NCBI RefSeq assembly: GCF_001458195.1
Contig: NZ_CYPU01000068.1
Location: 124,001-188,000 of the forward strand
DNA length: 64,000 nucleotides
Origin: Ruegeria atlantica
GTDB lineage: Bacteria; Pseudomonadota; Alphaproteobacteria; Rhodobacterales; Rhodobacteraceae
Direction of reading: 5' to 3'
Each line of letters starts with the position of its first letter. Within the stretch, counting starts at the first letter, position 1. The notes below the pieces were generated by a model. That model was not told where the DNA came from. It saw only the letters and a list, made by a program, of their open reading frames with translations, and searched no databases. Position numbers and translations under genes: made by a program. Shown here one piece after another: positions 16,016 through 26,378 of the stretch.

Positions 16016-16045
16016 TGTGATCACACAAAATAAACTCGTGATCAC
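16016..16045 (-). promoter_or_regulatory. Twin GTGATCAC palindromes upstream of sdhC
   Basis: TGTGATCACA at 16016-16025 and GTGATCAC at 16038-16045 (with TTT flank outside), with centres 21 bp apart. They lie about 119 and 140 bases before the sdhC start codon. The 12 bases between the two decamers are AT-rich. The same pair, with the same 21-bp spacing and nearly the same distance to the start codon, precedes sucC. Two dimers would bind on the same face of the DNA. The regulator is not identified. Confidence 0.7.
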
Positions 16046-16102
16046 AAATTGTTTTCAATCCATCACGATGTTAGCGCCTGCAGATTCGATTCTGTTGTGC
16101 GG

Positions 16103-16765
16103 CTATTTCAAATCAGCGGTTTGCTGGGTCACCTCGCGCAGCAGTTTCTTACGAATCCGCTCGGGATAGTCTGCAAACCCTGAGGCTGAGACGACAAACG
16201 CCCCCTCGCCCACGATCACATTTTCAAAGAAATACGCGGTCAGATCCGGTTCGCTTTCTTCGATTGCAATCGCGTTCACCGTCACACCGCGTGTCCGCAG
16301 AAATCTGTGGACGTCCGATGGTTCAACCCCCTCGTTCGACACCCCATCGCCAGAGATATCGATCAGGTGGCGTTTGCAATCCGACACCGTATCGAAATAG
16401 GACATGGTCGATTCCAGCGCCTCGCCAATTGCGGTGGAAAAGTTGCGCCAGACCCTTGGATCGTTGGCCACTTTTACAGCAAACTGATCAATTGCCTCGA
16501 AACTGTCGATATGTGTCCACGGAACGGTGACCATCTGGCGAGAGGACCCTGTCCACTGCACCAGCATCACGCGGGCTTTCCCGCGCACCAATGCCTCGGA
16601 CACGATCGGGTCACGCAAACCGGCTGCTAGGCCATCCATTTGTATTCGATACTCAGTCGAATCGACTGACCCTGAGACATCTACGGCCAGCGCCAACGCC
16701 AGATCGCAGGCATAAGCGGGTGGCGTCAGACAGACGCAGGCAGCTATTGTGCGAAGCAAGGTCAT
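16103..16765 (-). CDS. DUF1194 (VWA-like) secreted protein
   Basis: 220 residues from the ATG at 16765 (MTLLRTIAACVCLTPPAYAC), a signal peptide. DVSGSVD at about 28-34 is the DxSxS MIDAS metal site of von Willebrand A folds, and DISGDGVSNEG matches a second MIDAS loop. These are the marks of DUF1194, found in alphaproteobacteria. Probably periplasmic and adhesive or protein-binding; no role is known. A GTG two codons upstream is an alternative start. Confidence 0.85.
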   Translation of the reverse strand: MTLLRTIAACVCLTPPAYACDLALALAVDVSGSVDSTEYRIQMDGLAAGLRDPIVSEALVRGKARVMLVQWTGSSRQMVTVPWTHIDSFEAIDQFAVKVANDPRVWRNFSTAIGEALESTMSYFDTVSDCKRHLIDISGDGVSNEGVEPSDVHRFLRTRGVTVNAIAIEESEPDLTAYFFENVIVGEGAFVVSASGFADYPERIRKKLLREVTQQTADLK

Positions 16766-16822
16766 GACCACAGCCTAACACGATTGGCGCTGGCTGCGAT
16801 CAAATGAATGTCACCACGAGTA

Positions 16823-17851
16823 TCAGATCGGCATCAAAGCCCAGTAATCCAGATCAAGCAGGACATTGGGCAGATAACGACCGTCTTCGTTTTTCAACTC
16901 AAACGGCGCGCCGCCCTTGGTTGCGACCAACCGTAGGCGCACGGCGCCGACGCCCGGAATGGCAGTTTCCGCCTTGTCCAGAACTTCGGACCAGGCCTTG
17001 ATCGTGTCGCCCGCAAAACAGGGGTTAGCGTGCGCGCCACCGTTCAGGCCAACGATCATCTGTGCATTAGCCAGCCCGTTGAACGACAGGGTCCGCGCCA
17101 TGGAAATCACGTGACCGCCATAGATCAGCCGCCCTTCGGGGCGGAAGGTCAGATCGAAATGCACCTTGGCAGTGTTCTGCCACAGGCGGGTGGCCAGCAT
17201 ATGCTCGGCCTCTTCGACCGTGACGCCATCGACGTGATCAATGGTCTCGCCAATCTCATAGTCGCCCCAGCGATGCGCCTCACCAGCCTGAGCGAAATCG
17301 TACTGAGAGAAATCAAGGCCCTCGGGCGCGATCAGGTCCTTCACGTCCAGTGCCTTTTTCAGTTCAGGCACCACAGTCTCGGGCGCGGGCCCATCCAGAT
17401 TCGATTTCCGAACCATGACCCAACGCACGTATTCAATGACGACTTCATCGTGCTGATTCAGACCACGCGTGTGCACCCAGACGACACCAGTCTTTCCATT
17501 CGAGTTCTGTTTGAGACCGATCACCTCGGATTCCGAGCGCAAAGTATCGCCGGGATAGACCGGCTTTAGCCAGCGCCCTTCGGCATAACCCAGATTAGCC
17601 ACGGCATTCAGCGAAATATCCGGGACAGTTTTGCCAAACACGACATGAAACGCCGCCAAATCATCAATGGGACTTTGCGGCAGACCACAATTCCGGGCGA
17701 ATTCGTCCGAGGAATACAGTGCATGCCGCGCCGGATAGAGCGCGTGGTACAGCGCCCGCTCGCCATTGGTCACCGTGCGCGGCACGGCATGGTGCAATAC
17801 CTGACCAATGGAATAGTCCTCAAAAAAGCGGCCCGGATTGGTTTTTGCCAT
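16823..17851 (-). CDS. mch: Mesaconyl-CoA hydratase (MaoC-like, double hotdog)
   Basis: 342 residues. It hydrates mesaconyl-CoA (2-methylfumaryl-CoA) to erythro-beta-methylmalyl-CoA in the ethylmalonyl-CoA pathway. Two MaoC-like halves are seen, the N-terminal one starting GRFFEDYSIGQVLHHAVPRT and having YAEGRWLKPVYPGDTLRSES; the C-terminal one has WQNTAKVHFD and YGGHVISMARTLSFNG. Length and start match Mch of Rhodobacter. Its ATG overlaps the stop of the DUF1737 gene (TAATG). The malyl-CoA enzyme two genes upstream acts on its product. Confidence 0.88.
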   Translation of the reverse strand: MAKTNPGRFFEDYSIGQVLHHAVPRTVTNGERALYHALYPARHALYSSDEFARNCGLPQSPIDDLAAFHVVFGKTVPDISLNAVANLGYAEGRWLKPVYPGDTLRSESEVIGLKQNSNGKTGVVWVHTRGLNQHDEVVIEYVRWVMVRKSNLDGPAPETVVPELKKALDVKDLIAPEGLDFSQYDFAQAGEAHRWGDYEIGETIDHVDGVTVEEAEHMLATRLWQNTAKVHFDLTFRPEGRLIYGGHVISMARTLSFNGLANAQMIVGLNGGAHANPCFAGDTIKAWSEVLDKAETAIPGVGAVRLRLVATKGGAPFELKNEDGRYLPNVLLDLDYWALMPI

Positions 17852-18057
17852 TATTGCTGTCCCAGTTTCATGTCAGGTGAATAGTCGGCCTCGACTTCTT
17901 TAGTCACGGCCTGTGCGCAACGCATCACGCTGTTCGTGGCGTCATAGGCATAAGTTGGGTCGCCATACAGATCCCAGCCTTTCGCCAAAGCATCTGACAC
18001 TTTGTGGCAGAAGGCCGAGGTGTCTTCTTCGGTCAACAAACGGTATAGTTTTACCAT
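17851..18057 (-). CDS. DUF1737 domain protein
   Basis: 68 residues: MVKLYRLLTEEDTSAFCHKV then LAKGWDLYGDPTYAYD. This fits DUF1737, a small domain often found beside hydrolases or hydratases. The stop overlaps the mch ATG by one base, so translation is coupled. No function is known. Confidence 0.8.
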   Translation of the reverse strand: MVKLYRLLTEEDTSAFCHKVSDALAKGWDLYGDPTYAYDATNSVMRCAQAVTKEVEADYSPDMKLGQQ

Positions 18058-18069
18058 GATGTCAAATCC

Positions 18070-18624
18070 TTACGAGGGGAACGGCGACGGGCCGACCAGC
18101 CCGTGAACGTAGCCGATGACACCCAGCAGCACGATCGAGGCCACAAAGAACATCGCGTCCCTCCCATAGGTTCCGGGTTCACCGGGGGTCCAATCCGGCT
18201 CGGATTTGTTGATCACGATCACTTCGACCACAGCCCAGGCCAACAAACCGCCAAACAGAATGATCGAGGCCAGATCGCCATTGACCAGCAAATGCGCAAA
18301 AGCCCACAGTTTAAACCCGCCCAGCATCGGATGGCGTAGCTTGTTCAGTAGGCGGCCCTTGGTTCCGGCGGGGCTCATCATGTAGATCGCAATCAACACC
18401 AGCAGGTTATTGATGTGGATCATAAAACTCGGCGGGGCCCAGACATGGATGAAGTCGGTCATGCGATAGCCGAAGATCATCAGCAGGATCGATGCCACCA
18501 AGGCCAGCGCGACCGCGCCCTTGCCGGCGTCGCCCATCGCAGCGCGACGCTCTGGCATCACACGTTTGAACAGATGCGCGGCCCACCAAAGTGCCACACC
18601 GAGAATGAGAAGAAAAAAGCCCAT
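18070..18624 (-). CDS. NnrU family membrane protein
   Basis: 184 residues with about five membrane helices, starting MGFFLLILGVALWWAAHLFKR. LRHPMLGGFKLWAFAHLLVNGD is the NnrU core with two His residues in a helix. NnrU homologues were named from nitrite/nitric oxide reductase clusters, but this copy lies between mch and the malyl-CoA gene, so no link to denitrification is implied. Twelve bases separate it from DUF1737. Confidence 0.87.
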   Translation of the reverse strand: MGFFLLILGVALWWAAHLFKRVMPERRAAMGDAGKGAVALALVASILLMIFGYRMTDFIHVWAPPSFMIHINNLLVLIAIYMMSPAGTKGRLLNKLRHPMLGGFKLWAFAHLLVNGDLASIILFGGLLAWAVVEVIVINKSEPDWTPGEPGTYGRDAMFFVASIVLLGVIGYVHGLVGPSPFPS

Positions 18625-18630
18625 GCTGGC

Positions 18631-19488
18631 TTACCCCGCTTGCAAAGCTGTAATTGCCTCCGCTTTTGCCAGAATTTCGCGGGCAGTTACAACGTGCAGA
18701 TTTTCAACGATCTTGCCGTCGACCACGGCAACGCCCTGTCCTTGCGCCTCAACCTCTTCGAAAGCGGCAATCTGGCGACGGGCCAGATCGATCTCGGTCT
18801 CCGACGGGGCATAGGCTGCATTGGTGACATCGACCTGTGCGGGATGGATTAGGGTTTTACCGTCAAAACCCATGTCGCGGCCTTGCGCACATTCGGCGGC
18901 CAGACCTTCGGCGTCCTTGAATGCGTTGTAGACACCATCGACAACGATCAACCCCTCGGCCTTGGCGGCTAGCAGGCACAGGCCCAGCGAAGTCATCAGG
19001 GGCAGGCGATCTGGACGGAAGCGGGTTTGCAACTCCTTCGCCAAATCATTTGTACCCATGACAAACCCCGCCATCAGCGGATGGGCGGCAATCTCGGCCG
19101 CATTGAGCATCCCGCGCGGGGTTTCCATCATCGCCCAGATTGGCAGGTCACCGGTAATCGCGGCCAATGCGTCCACGTCCGCAGCTGAATTCACCTTGGG
19201 CAGCAGGACCACATCGGCATCCATCTCGCGCACGGCCTCAGCGTCAGCACGGCCCCATTCGGTATCCAGACCGTTGATGCGCACGATCTTGACCCGTTCC
19301 CCATAACCGCCCGCGGCCAGAGCCGCCTTAAGCGTTTCGCGTGCATTGCCCTTCTCATCGGCAGAAACCGCGTCTTCCAGATCAAAAATGATCGCGTCCA
19401 CAGGCAAAGTGCGTGCCTTGTCCAGCGCCCGGTCTTTCGAACCGGGGATATAAAGAACAGAGCGATAGGGGCGCTGGCGCGAGTCCAT
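18631..19488 (-). CDS. HpcH/HpaI-CitE family malyl-CoA thioesterase or lyase
   Basis: 285 residues from the ATG at 19488 (MDSRQRPYRSVLYIPGSKD), preceded by GGGAGAAG. FDLEDAVSADEK supplies acidic metal ligands, MMETPRGML the second Glu region and GTNDLAKELQ a later motif, all typical of CitE-like lyases. Start and length are closer to Rhodobacter Mcl2, the (3S)-malyl-CoA thioesterase, than to Mcl1, the malyl-CoA/beta-methylmalyl-CoA lyase. Placement six bases from NnrU and near mch supports a role late in the ethylmalonyl-CoA pathway. Which of the two activities it has cannot be settled from sequence alone. Confidence 0.75.
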   Translation of the reverse strand: MDSRQRPYRSVLYIPGSKDRALDKARTLPVDAIIFDLEDAVSADEKGNARETLKAALAAGGYGERVKIVRINGLDTEWGRADAEAVREMDADVVLLPKVNSAADVDALAAITGDLPIWAMMETPRGMLNAAEIAAHPLMAGFVMGTNDLAKELQTRFRPDRLPLMTSLGLCLLAAKAEGLIVVDGVYNAFKDAEGLAAECAQGRDMGFDGKTLIHPAQVDVTNAAYAPSETEIDLARRQIAAFEEVEAQGQGVAVVDGKIVENLHVVTAREILAKAEAITALQAG

Positions 19489-19658
19489 TGGCTTCTCCCG
19501 AAGAAATAAAGTTGCGCGGAATGGGGCATTTTTTGTCGGAAAGTTCAAGCGCAAAATCGCCGCGTCGCAGCATTTGCGACGCAACGTGCGTTCCTTTAAC
19601 CGGATTTCGGTTCAACGGCGGGACCCTGACCCGCAAAGGAAATCGAAAAGGGTCAAAG

Positions 19659-19958
19659 ATGCACAAGACACTGCTAAAGATGACGATGGGCCTCGGAATC
19701 ATGGTTCTGGCTGCGCAACAGGCCCACGCCCGCAACTGCGCACCACGTGACGAGGTGATAAAACGGCTGACCGAAACTTACGGCGAAACGCGCCAGGGGA
19801 TCGGCATCGCGCGTCAAGGCGCAGTGATGGAGCTCTATGCGTCGGACCAAAGCGGCAACTGGACGATCACCGTGACACTGCCGGATGGAATGACCTGCCT
19901 TGTTGCCTCGGGTCAGGCTTATGAAATGATCGCCGATGCCCTGCCGCCCAACGTCTGA
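19659..19958 (+). CDS. Small secreted protein, unknown function
   Basis: 99 residues from the ATG at 19659 (MHKTLLKMTMGLGIMVLAAQ), a signal peptide cleaved after AHA. The mature part starts RNCAPRDEVIKRL and contains TCLVASGQAYEMI, so two cysteines could pair. Purine-rich sequence lies upstream. The frame extends 80 codons further back but those would overlap the divergent malyl-CoA gene. Function unknown. It converges with the TauE/SafE gene. Confidence 0.7.
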   Translation: MHKTLLKMTMGLGIMVLAAQQAHARNCAPRDEVIKRLTETYGETRQGIGIARQGAVMELYASDQSGNWTITVTLPDGMTCLVASGQAYEMIADALPPNV

Positions 19959-20714
19959 TCAGGTCAAAGCGTCCCAGATCAGTTTACTGCCCGTGAGCGT
20001 CAGCAGCACATAGGCGATGCCAAAGAACAGGCGCTCGGACAGCATGAAATGCGCCCGGACGCCCAGCCAGGCACCAAGAATCGCAAATGGTGTCAAAAGC
20101 AGATCGGCCCACGCGGTGTGCCAAGTGAAAAGGCCAAGATAGGCGTAAGGCACAAATTTCGTGATGTTGATGACCCAGAAGGCCAATACAGTGCTGGCCT
20201 GAAACTCGGTCTTCGACAGGCGTTGCGACAGCAGGTAAACGGCGGCTGGCGGGCCGCCCGCATGGCTGACAAAGCTGGTGAAGCCAGCAACCAGTCCAGC
20301 GAACAGTCCGGCGGGGGCAGGCAGTCTGTTTGTGAAGCCGCGCACCCAGCCTTTGGATTGACTGACGTGCCAAACGACAAAACCAATGGAAATCCCCCCG
20401 ATCAGTAGGCGCAGCAGATCATCATCGGTGGCGCGGTAAAGCCATGCGCCCAACGCCACGCCAGGCACGGCCCCAAGGATCAACAGGCGCGAATCCGGCC
20501 AGCTCCAGCGTTTCCAATAGGGCCCAAGAGTTGCAACATCGATCACCATCAAAATCGGCAGCATCAGGGCCAGTGCCTGCCCCGGCTCCAATATCAACGC
20601 CAGAATCGATGAGGACGCAAAGGCCACGCCCGAGCCAAAGCCACCCTTCGAAATACCCGCAAAGATCACAGCCGGGATCGCTACAACAAAAAACATCAGG
20701 TTCAATTCGAACAT
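19959..20714 (-). CDS. TauE/SafE family permease (anion/sulfite exporter type)
   Basis: 251 residues from the ATG at 20714 (MFELNLMFFVVAIPAVIFAG). About eight membrane helices; GISKGGFGSGVAF near the N-terminus and VAGFTSFVSHAGGPPAA in the middle are the paired half-repeats of the TSUP family. It moves small sulfur-containing or organic anions across the inner membrane; the substrate is unknown. It ends next to the stop of the convergent secreted-protein gene. Confidence 0.88.
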   Translation of the reverse strand: MFELNLMFFVVAIPAVIFAGISKGGFGSGVAFASSSILALILEPGQALALMLPILMVIDVATLGPYWKRWSWPDSRLLILGAVPGVALGAWLYRATDDDLLRLLIGGISIGFVVWHVSQSKGWVRGFTNRLPAPAGLFAGLVAGFTSFVSHAGGPPAAVYLLSQRLSKTEFQASTVLAFWVINITKFVPYAYLGLFTWHTAWADLLLTPFAILGAWLGVRAHFMLSERLFFGIAYVLLTLTGSKLIWDALT

Positions 20715-20829
20715 GCAGCGCCCCGGTTTCGGCCTGTATCCTTGGCCGTTTAGCGCAATCAGCCCAGGCGGTGCAAACGGTATGCGGTTGCATGCCGCGC
20801 CGCTGAACACTTGCGCGAAAGCCATTTAG

Positions 20830-21837
<1,008 letters not shown>

Positions 21838-21860
21838 TCCCTTTTCAGCGGTAATTCAGG

Positions 21861-21887
21861 ACCCGGTTTACCATTGGTGAGCCGGGT
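21861..21887 (+). terminator. Terminator of mdh
   Basis: ACCCGGTTTACCA at 21861-21873 pairs with TGGTGAGCCGGGT at 21875-21887, with two wobbles, followed by TTTTCTTT. It lies 24 bases after the mdh stop. Confidence 0.8.
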
Positions 21888-22062
21888 TTTTCTTTGGACG
21901 ATTGCGGCGCCATTGAATCGACATTTCCTCGGCACAGCTGCCATGTAATCGTTTGAATCCGCCATCTCGGCGGACCGGCTAGGTTTAGCGCTAGCTGAAT
22001 TCTCTCTTTATTCTAAAGGCCGTCAACGACGACGAATCAAACGGGCAACCTTCATTACATTT

Positions 22063-22092
22063 TGTGATCACACCCAAAAAAACCGTGATCAC
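22063..22092 (+). promoter_or_regulatory. Twin GTGATCAC palindromes upstream of sucC
   Basis: TGTGATCACA at 22063-22072 and GTGATCAC at 22085-22092, centres 21 bp apart, about 112 and 133 bases before the sucC start codon. The 12 bases between them (CCCAAAAAAACC) are A-rich. The outer flanks TTT and AAAT extend the dyads. This copies the arrangement upstream of sdhC. The gene-free stretch 21838-22200 also holds the mdh terminator and the sucC promoter; I saw nothing else in it. Confidence 0.7.
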
Positions 22093-22140
22093 AAATAATG
22101 AAAATCTTCGTGAAAAACTGCTCCCCTGTCAAAAAACCCT

Positions 22141-22170
22141 TTAAACTTGCCCCCTAGACACCCCTATAAC
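22141..22170 (+). promoter_or_regulatory. Possible sucC promoter
   Basis: TTAAAC at 22141-22146 and TATAAC at 22165-22170 are 18 bases apart and 30 bases before the sucC start codon. The -35 is weak, which would suit a promoter helped by an activator at the upstream palindromes. Confidence 0.4.
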
Positions 22171-22200
22171 GGTGTAACGCAGTCAGACAGGACAGTTTCG

Positions 22201-23394
22201 ATGAACATTCACGAATATCAGGCCAAAGCGCTTCTTCGCAGCTATGGCGCTCCGGTCTCCGAAGGTCGCGCGGTTCTGCGCGCTGAGGAAGCCAAAACCG
22301 CAGCCGGTGAACTGGATGGCCCGCTCTGGGTTGTCAAAGCACAGATCCACGCGGGTGGCCGCGGCAAGGGCTCCTTCAAAGAGGCTGACGCCGGTGAAAA
22401 AGGCGGTGTTCGTCTGACCAAGTCGGTGGAAGAAGCATCCGAGGAAGCCAAGAAGATGCTGGGCCGTACGCTGGTCACGCATCAAACCGGCCCTGCGGGC
22501 AAGCAAGTCAACCGCATCTACATCGAAGCCGGTTCCGGCATCGAGCGTGAACTGTACCTTGCCCTGCTGGTGGATCGCCAGACAAGCCGCATCTCATTCG
22601 TGTGTTCGACCGAAGGTGGTATGGACATCGAAGAGGTTGCCGCGGCAACGCCCGAGAAAATCCTGTCCTTCTCGGTCGATCCGGCAACAGGCTATCAGCC
22701 CTATCATGGCCGCCGCATCGCCTTCTCGCTGGGCCTGGAGGGCGCGCAGGTCAAACAGTGCGTCAAACTGATGAGCCAGCTGTATGCTGCCTTCGTCGAA
22801 AAGGACATGGAGATGCTGGAAATCAACCCGCTGATCGTGTCCGACAAGGGCGACCTGAAAGTGCTGGACGCCAAGGTCGGCTTTGACGGTAACGCGGTCT
22901 ACCGCCATCCGGATATTGCCGAGCTGCGCGACACGACCGAGGAAGACCCCAAGGAACTGGAAGCCAGCAAATACGACCTGAACTACATCGCGCTGGATGG
23001 TGAGATTGGTTGCATGGTGAACGGTGCCGGTCTGGCGATGGCGACGATGGACATCATCAAACTGTATGGGGCCGAGCCTGCCAACTTCCTCGACGTGGGT
23101 GGCGGTGCCACCAAAGAGAAAGTGACCGAGGCGTTCAAGATCATCACCTCTGACCCGCAGGTCAAAGGCATTCTGGTCAACATCTTCGGCGGCATCATGC
23201 GCTGTGACGTGATTGCCGAGGGCGTTGTCGCCGCAGTGAAAGAAGTCGGCCTCAAAGTTCCGCTGGTTGTGCGTCTTGAAGGCACGAATGTCGAGAAGGG
23301 CAAAGAGATCATCAACACCTCTGGCCTGGACGTGATCGCGGCGGACAACCTGAAAGACGGTGCCGAGAAGATCGTGAAGGCGGTTAAAGGCTGA
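22201..23394 (+). CDS. sucC: Succinyl-CoA synthetase beta subunit (ADP-forming)
   Basis: 397 residues from the ATG at 22201 ([20 protein letters not shown]). It binds nucleotide by an ATP-grasp domain (HAGGRGKG, then EINPLIV) and CoA/phosphate through the C-terminal domain with LDVGGGAT and [10 protein letters not shown]. With SucD it makes ATP or GTP from succinyl-CoA. Unusually, it is separated from sucD by a methyltransferase gene. Confidence 0.97.
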   Translation: MNIHEYQAKALLRSYGAPVSEGRAVLRAEEAKTAAGELDGPLWVVKAQIHAGGRGKGSFKEADAGEKGGVRLTKSVEEASEEAKKMLGRTLVTHQTGPAGKQVNRIYIEAGSGIERELYLALLVDRQTSRISFVCSTEGGMDIEEVAAATPEKILSFSVDPATGYQPYHGRRIAFSLGLEGAQVKQCVKLMSQLYAAFVEKDMEMLEINPLIVSDKGDLKVLDAKVGFDGNAVYRHPDIAELRDTTEEDPKELEASKYDLNYIALDGEIGCMVNGAGLAMATMDIIKLYGAEPANFLDVGGGATKEKVTEAFKIITSDPQVKGILVNIFGGIMRCDVIAEGVVAAVKEVGLKVPLVVRLEGTNVEKGKEIINTSGLDVIAADNLKDGAEKIVKAVKG

Positions 23395-23439
23395 GTTAGA
23401 TAAGCCGGTTCATTTCTCGGGATCCGAAGAAAGTGTGTG

Positions 23440-24105
23440 ATGCGTAGCGGTGTTAGAAATGCGTTCGAGAGCAAGAGTTGGGCGGGGCGGAATGTCCCGC
23501 GCTCGGGCAATGGCTCAACGCTTGAGGCAACCGCGCCGCTTCGCCGGGCTCTTCCGGATATCTTTGAGCGATACAAGGTGAAGACATTTCTTGACGCGCC
23601 CTGTGGTGACTGGACGTGGATGCAGGAAGTGGACCTGACTGGTCTGAGTTACATTGGCGGAGATATATCTCTCGAGGTGGTTCAGTCCGTTCAAGAAAAA
23701 CACGCAGCGCCGGGTCGCGAGTTTGTCCATCTGGATATAACTTCCGACACGTTGCCCCAGGTTGACCTGATGATGTGCCGGGATTGCCTTTTTCACCTAA
23801 AATGGTGGCTGCGGTGGGTGTTCTTTGAAAACTTCGTCAGAAGCGAGACACCCTACCTGCTGACCACCATGCACTACGTCCCGATCAATGAACGGCTGAA
23901 GAACAACGCTGGGTTCAAAAGGTTCAACCCCTGCGTCGCGCCTTTCAATTTCTCCGATCCGATCGAAACAATTGAAGAGACTGGTGAGATCCACCTCGAT
24001 CCTGAATTTCTTCAATCGACCGAAGGCAGAGATCAACGATCGTTGGGAATTTGGTCAAGAGATCAGGTAGTTGACGCATTGGACCGGCGGAAGAATGGCT
24101 CGTGA
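23440..24105 (+). CDS. Class I SAM-dependent methyltransferase between sucC and sucD
   Basis: 221 residues from the ATG at 23440. TFLDAPCGDWTWMQEV at about 48-63 is the SAM loop with the acidic/glycine pattern (DAPCGDW); YIGGDIS follows as motif II, and MCRDCLFHLKWW as motif IV. The GDW form is seen in stand-alone methyltransferases of phages and marine bacteria. It is 46 bases after the sucC stop and 78 before sucD, so it is likely cotranscribed. No weak-codon or repeat signs show how it arrived. Substrate unknown. Confidence 0.78.
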   Translation: MRSGVRNAFESKSWAGRNVPRSGNGSTLEATAPLRRALPDIFERYKVKTFLDAPCGDWTWMQEVDLTGLSYIGGDISLEVVQSVQEKHAAPGREFVHLDITSDTLPQVDLMMCRDCLFHLKWWLRWVFFENFVRSETPYLLTTMHYVPINERLKNNAGFKRFNPCVAPFNFSDPIETIEETGEIHLDPEFLQSTEGRDQRSLGIWSRDQVVDALDRRKNGS

Positions 24106-24182
24106 AACAAAGACAACACGAATTGCGACTCCGGTGAATTCACTCGGCGGCGCGCTTACACAAATCAAAACGGAGGCCTAGA

Positions 24183-25064
24183 ATGGCAGTCCTCATCGAC
24201 GAAAATACCAAAGTGATCTGTCAGGGCTTTACCGGCTCACAGGGCACATTCCACAGCGAACAGGCCATTGCTTATGGCACCAAGATGGTTGGCGGCGTGA
24301 CCCCCGGCAAAGGCGGGATGACCCATCTTGACCTGCCTGTGTTCAACTCGGTCCACGAGGCCAAGCACGTGACCGAGGCCAACGCCAGCGTGATCTATGT
24401 GCCGCCGCCCTTTGCAGCTGACTCGATCCTCGAAGCGATTGATGCCGAGATGGAAGTGATCGTCTGCATCACCGAAGGCATCCCGGTTCTGGACATGATG
24501 AAGGTGAAGCGCGCGCTGGAAGGCAGCAAGTCACGCCTGATCGGCCCGAACTGCCCCGGTGTCATCACGCCCGACGCCTGCAAGATCGGCATCATGCCCG
24601 GCCACATCCACAAGCGCGGCTCGGTCGGCGTTGTCTCGCGTTCAGGCACCCTGACCTATGAGGCCGTCAAACAGACCACCGATGTGGGTCTGGGCCAGTC
24701 CACCTGTGTGGGCATCGGCGGCGACCCGATCAAAGGCACCGAACATATTGACGTGCTGGAATGGTTCCTAGCCGATGACGAGACCGAGTCGATCATCATG
24801 ATCGGTGAGATCGGTGGCTCGGCCGAGGAAGAAGCCGCGCAGTTCCTGGCGGATGAGGCCAAGAAAGGCCGCAAAAAGCCGACCGCCGGTTTCATCGCCG
24901 GCCGCACAGCCCCTCCGGGCCGCCGCATGGGCCACGCGGGCGCAATCGTCGCCGGCGGCAAGGGCGGTGCCGAGGACAAGATCGAAGCCATGCGTTCGGC
25001 CGGTATAGTTGTCGCAGAAAGCCCGGCGCAGCTGGGTGAAGCTGTGCTGGAAGCGATTGGGTAA
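24183..25064 (+). CDS. sucD: Succinyl-CoA synthetase alpha subunit
   Basis: 293 residues. CoA-binding domain at the N-terminus ([14 protein letters not shown]), [21 protein letters not shown], and the phosphohistidine motif [17 protein letters not shown] near the C-terminus. CGGAGG lies upstream of the ATG. It pairs with SucC across the inserted methyltransferase gene. Confidence 0.97.
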   Translation: MAVLIDENTKVICQGFTGSQGTFHSEQAIAYGTKMVGGVTPGKGGMTHLDLPVFNSVHEAKHVTEANASVIYVPPPFAADSILEAIDAEMEVIVCITEGIPVLDMMKVKRALEGSKSRLIGPNCPGVITPDACKIGIMPGHIHKRGSVGVVSRSGTLTYEAVKQTTDVGLGQSTCVGIGGDPIKGTEHIDVLEWFLADDETESIIMIGEIGGSAEEEAAQFLADEAKKGRKKPTAGFIAGRTAPPGRRMGHAGAIVAGGKGGAEDKIEAMRSAGIVVAESPAQLGEAVLEAIG

Positions 25065-25148
25065 GCTCGCACAAACCGTGGGTAAGCCGGGCTTCTGCCC
25101 GGCTTGCATTTACGAGCAGCTAAGTCAGACAGAGGATTTTATGTCGGC

Positions 25149-25760
25149 ATGAACTTGAAACGGTTGTCAGCTATACTGTTCTCTATGCCGACGGCGCTCG
25201 TTGCGCCGTCCTCTGCAAGTGCAATGGATTTTTGGAAAACTATCGGCTTGTGCTCCGCTGGGCTTCAAGAGGAATCCCTGGGCGTCAATTTTCAAGAATT
25301 AGGCTGGCAGATACAAAAGCCGGACGAGAAGCGCGCGCTCGACCACTCCGCCATGTTCAACCTGCACTATATTTTGGCTTGGGGCAAAAATGGTGACTAT
25401 GACATTGTTCGAGAGTTGGCGTCTCGTAGGTTTCTTGCCAAACCCGCTGGCGCGTACGATTGGGATTTTTTCTTCACCGATCCTAAAAGCGATGCGGTAC
25501 TGACTGTCCGGTTGCTTGATGAAGAGCAGTTGTGCTTTTTGACGTCAAGCCGCCCCCCCTTCGAGGTTGTCAAAGCACCTCAAACTGAAAAAGTACGGGA
25601 ATTTCAGTTCGGGAAATTTAGTAAAGATGATACCCAGATAACTCTTTATAATGCTCTAGCAATAGCAAGCATGGCGTACGAACGGTTTGAAAAAGCAATT
25701 GTCGACCTCCGTTTCAAATTTGTGGCTTTTGTGTCCAACACCGGAAACGTGCAACAATGA
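25149..25760 (+). CDS. Secreted hypothetical protein in suc cluster
   Basis: 203 residues from the ATG at 25149 (MNLKRLSAILFSMPTALVAP), a signal peptide ending SASA. The mature part starts MDFWKTIGLCSAG and has no recognised domain. AGAGGA lies 13 bases upstream. Codon choice is AT-richer than in neighbouring suc genes, especially 25600-25700 (CTCTTTATAATGCTCTAGC), suggesting recent arrival. It lies between sucD and DUF805. Confidence 0.6.
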   Translation: MNLKRLSAILFSMPTALVAPSSASAMDFWKTIGLCSAGLQEESLGVNFQELGWQIQKPDEKRALDHSAMFNLHYILAWGKNGDYDIVRELASRRFLAKPAGAYDWDFFFTDPKSDAVLTVRLLDEEQLCFLTSSRPPFEVVKAPQTEKVREFQFGKFSKDDTQITLYNALAIASMAYERFEKAIVDLRFKFVAFVSNTGNVQQ

Positions 25761-25835
25761 CTAGCGGATTAAATCGGTTTCAGAGTTTCACTTTGCCTGT
25801 CGCTCCACCAACACGGATGCACATGAGGTGACCCC

Positions 25836-26378
25836 ATGACCTTTTCCTACGCCATCCGCACCTGTTTCTCCAAGTTCTTCACCTACTCGGGGCGTGCCTC
25901 ACGGCCCGAATATTGGTTCTTTCTCCTGTTCATCGTGATCTGGAACATCATCGCCGGGATCATCGACTGGCAGTTCTTCACTCAGGTCTCGGTCAGCCAG
26001 ACTGACGAGGTCAAAGCCGTAACTGCGACGTCCTCTGCGCCAGTACAAAGCATCGTCGGCCTGATCGTCTTTTTCCCGCATCTGGCCGTCGCGTGGCGGC
26101 GGATGCATGATACCGGGCGCAGCGGGCTATATGCTCTGTTGCCGATCCTGCTGATCCTCGGGGCCTTTGCGGTTTTGATCTTTGGCATCGGCCTTGCCTC
26201 CAGTTTCCAGCATGGCGGCGATCTGGACATCCTGTTCACCCGCGCCACTTTGCTGGTCGTTATCCCGACACTGCTTGTTTTGTTTGTGTCGCCCCTCCTG
26301 GTTCTGTGGTGGCTGACCCGCCCCAGCCAGCCAGGCACCAACCAATACGGTCCCAACCCATATGAGGTAGCCCAATGA
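25836..26378 (+). CDS. DUF805 family membrane protein
   Basis: 180 residues. SYAIRTCFSKFFTYSGRASRPEYW is the DUF805 start, followed by about four membrane helices and the conserved AWRRMHDTGRSG loop. The C-terminal WWLTRPSQPGTNQYGPNP is typical. Its stop overlaps the sucA ATG in ATGA, so sucA translation may depend on it. Members are small inner-membrane proteins of unknown function. Confidence 0.88.
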   Translation: MTFSYAIRTCFSKFFTYSGRASRPEYWFFLLFIVIWNIIAGIIDWQFFTQVSVSQTDEVKAVTATSSAPVQSIVGLIVFFPHLAVAWRRMHDTGRSGLYALLPILLILGAFAVLIFGIGLASSFQHGGDLDILFTRATLLVVIPTLLVLFVSPLLVLWWLTRPSQPGTNQYGPNPYEVAQ

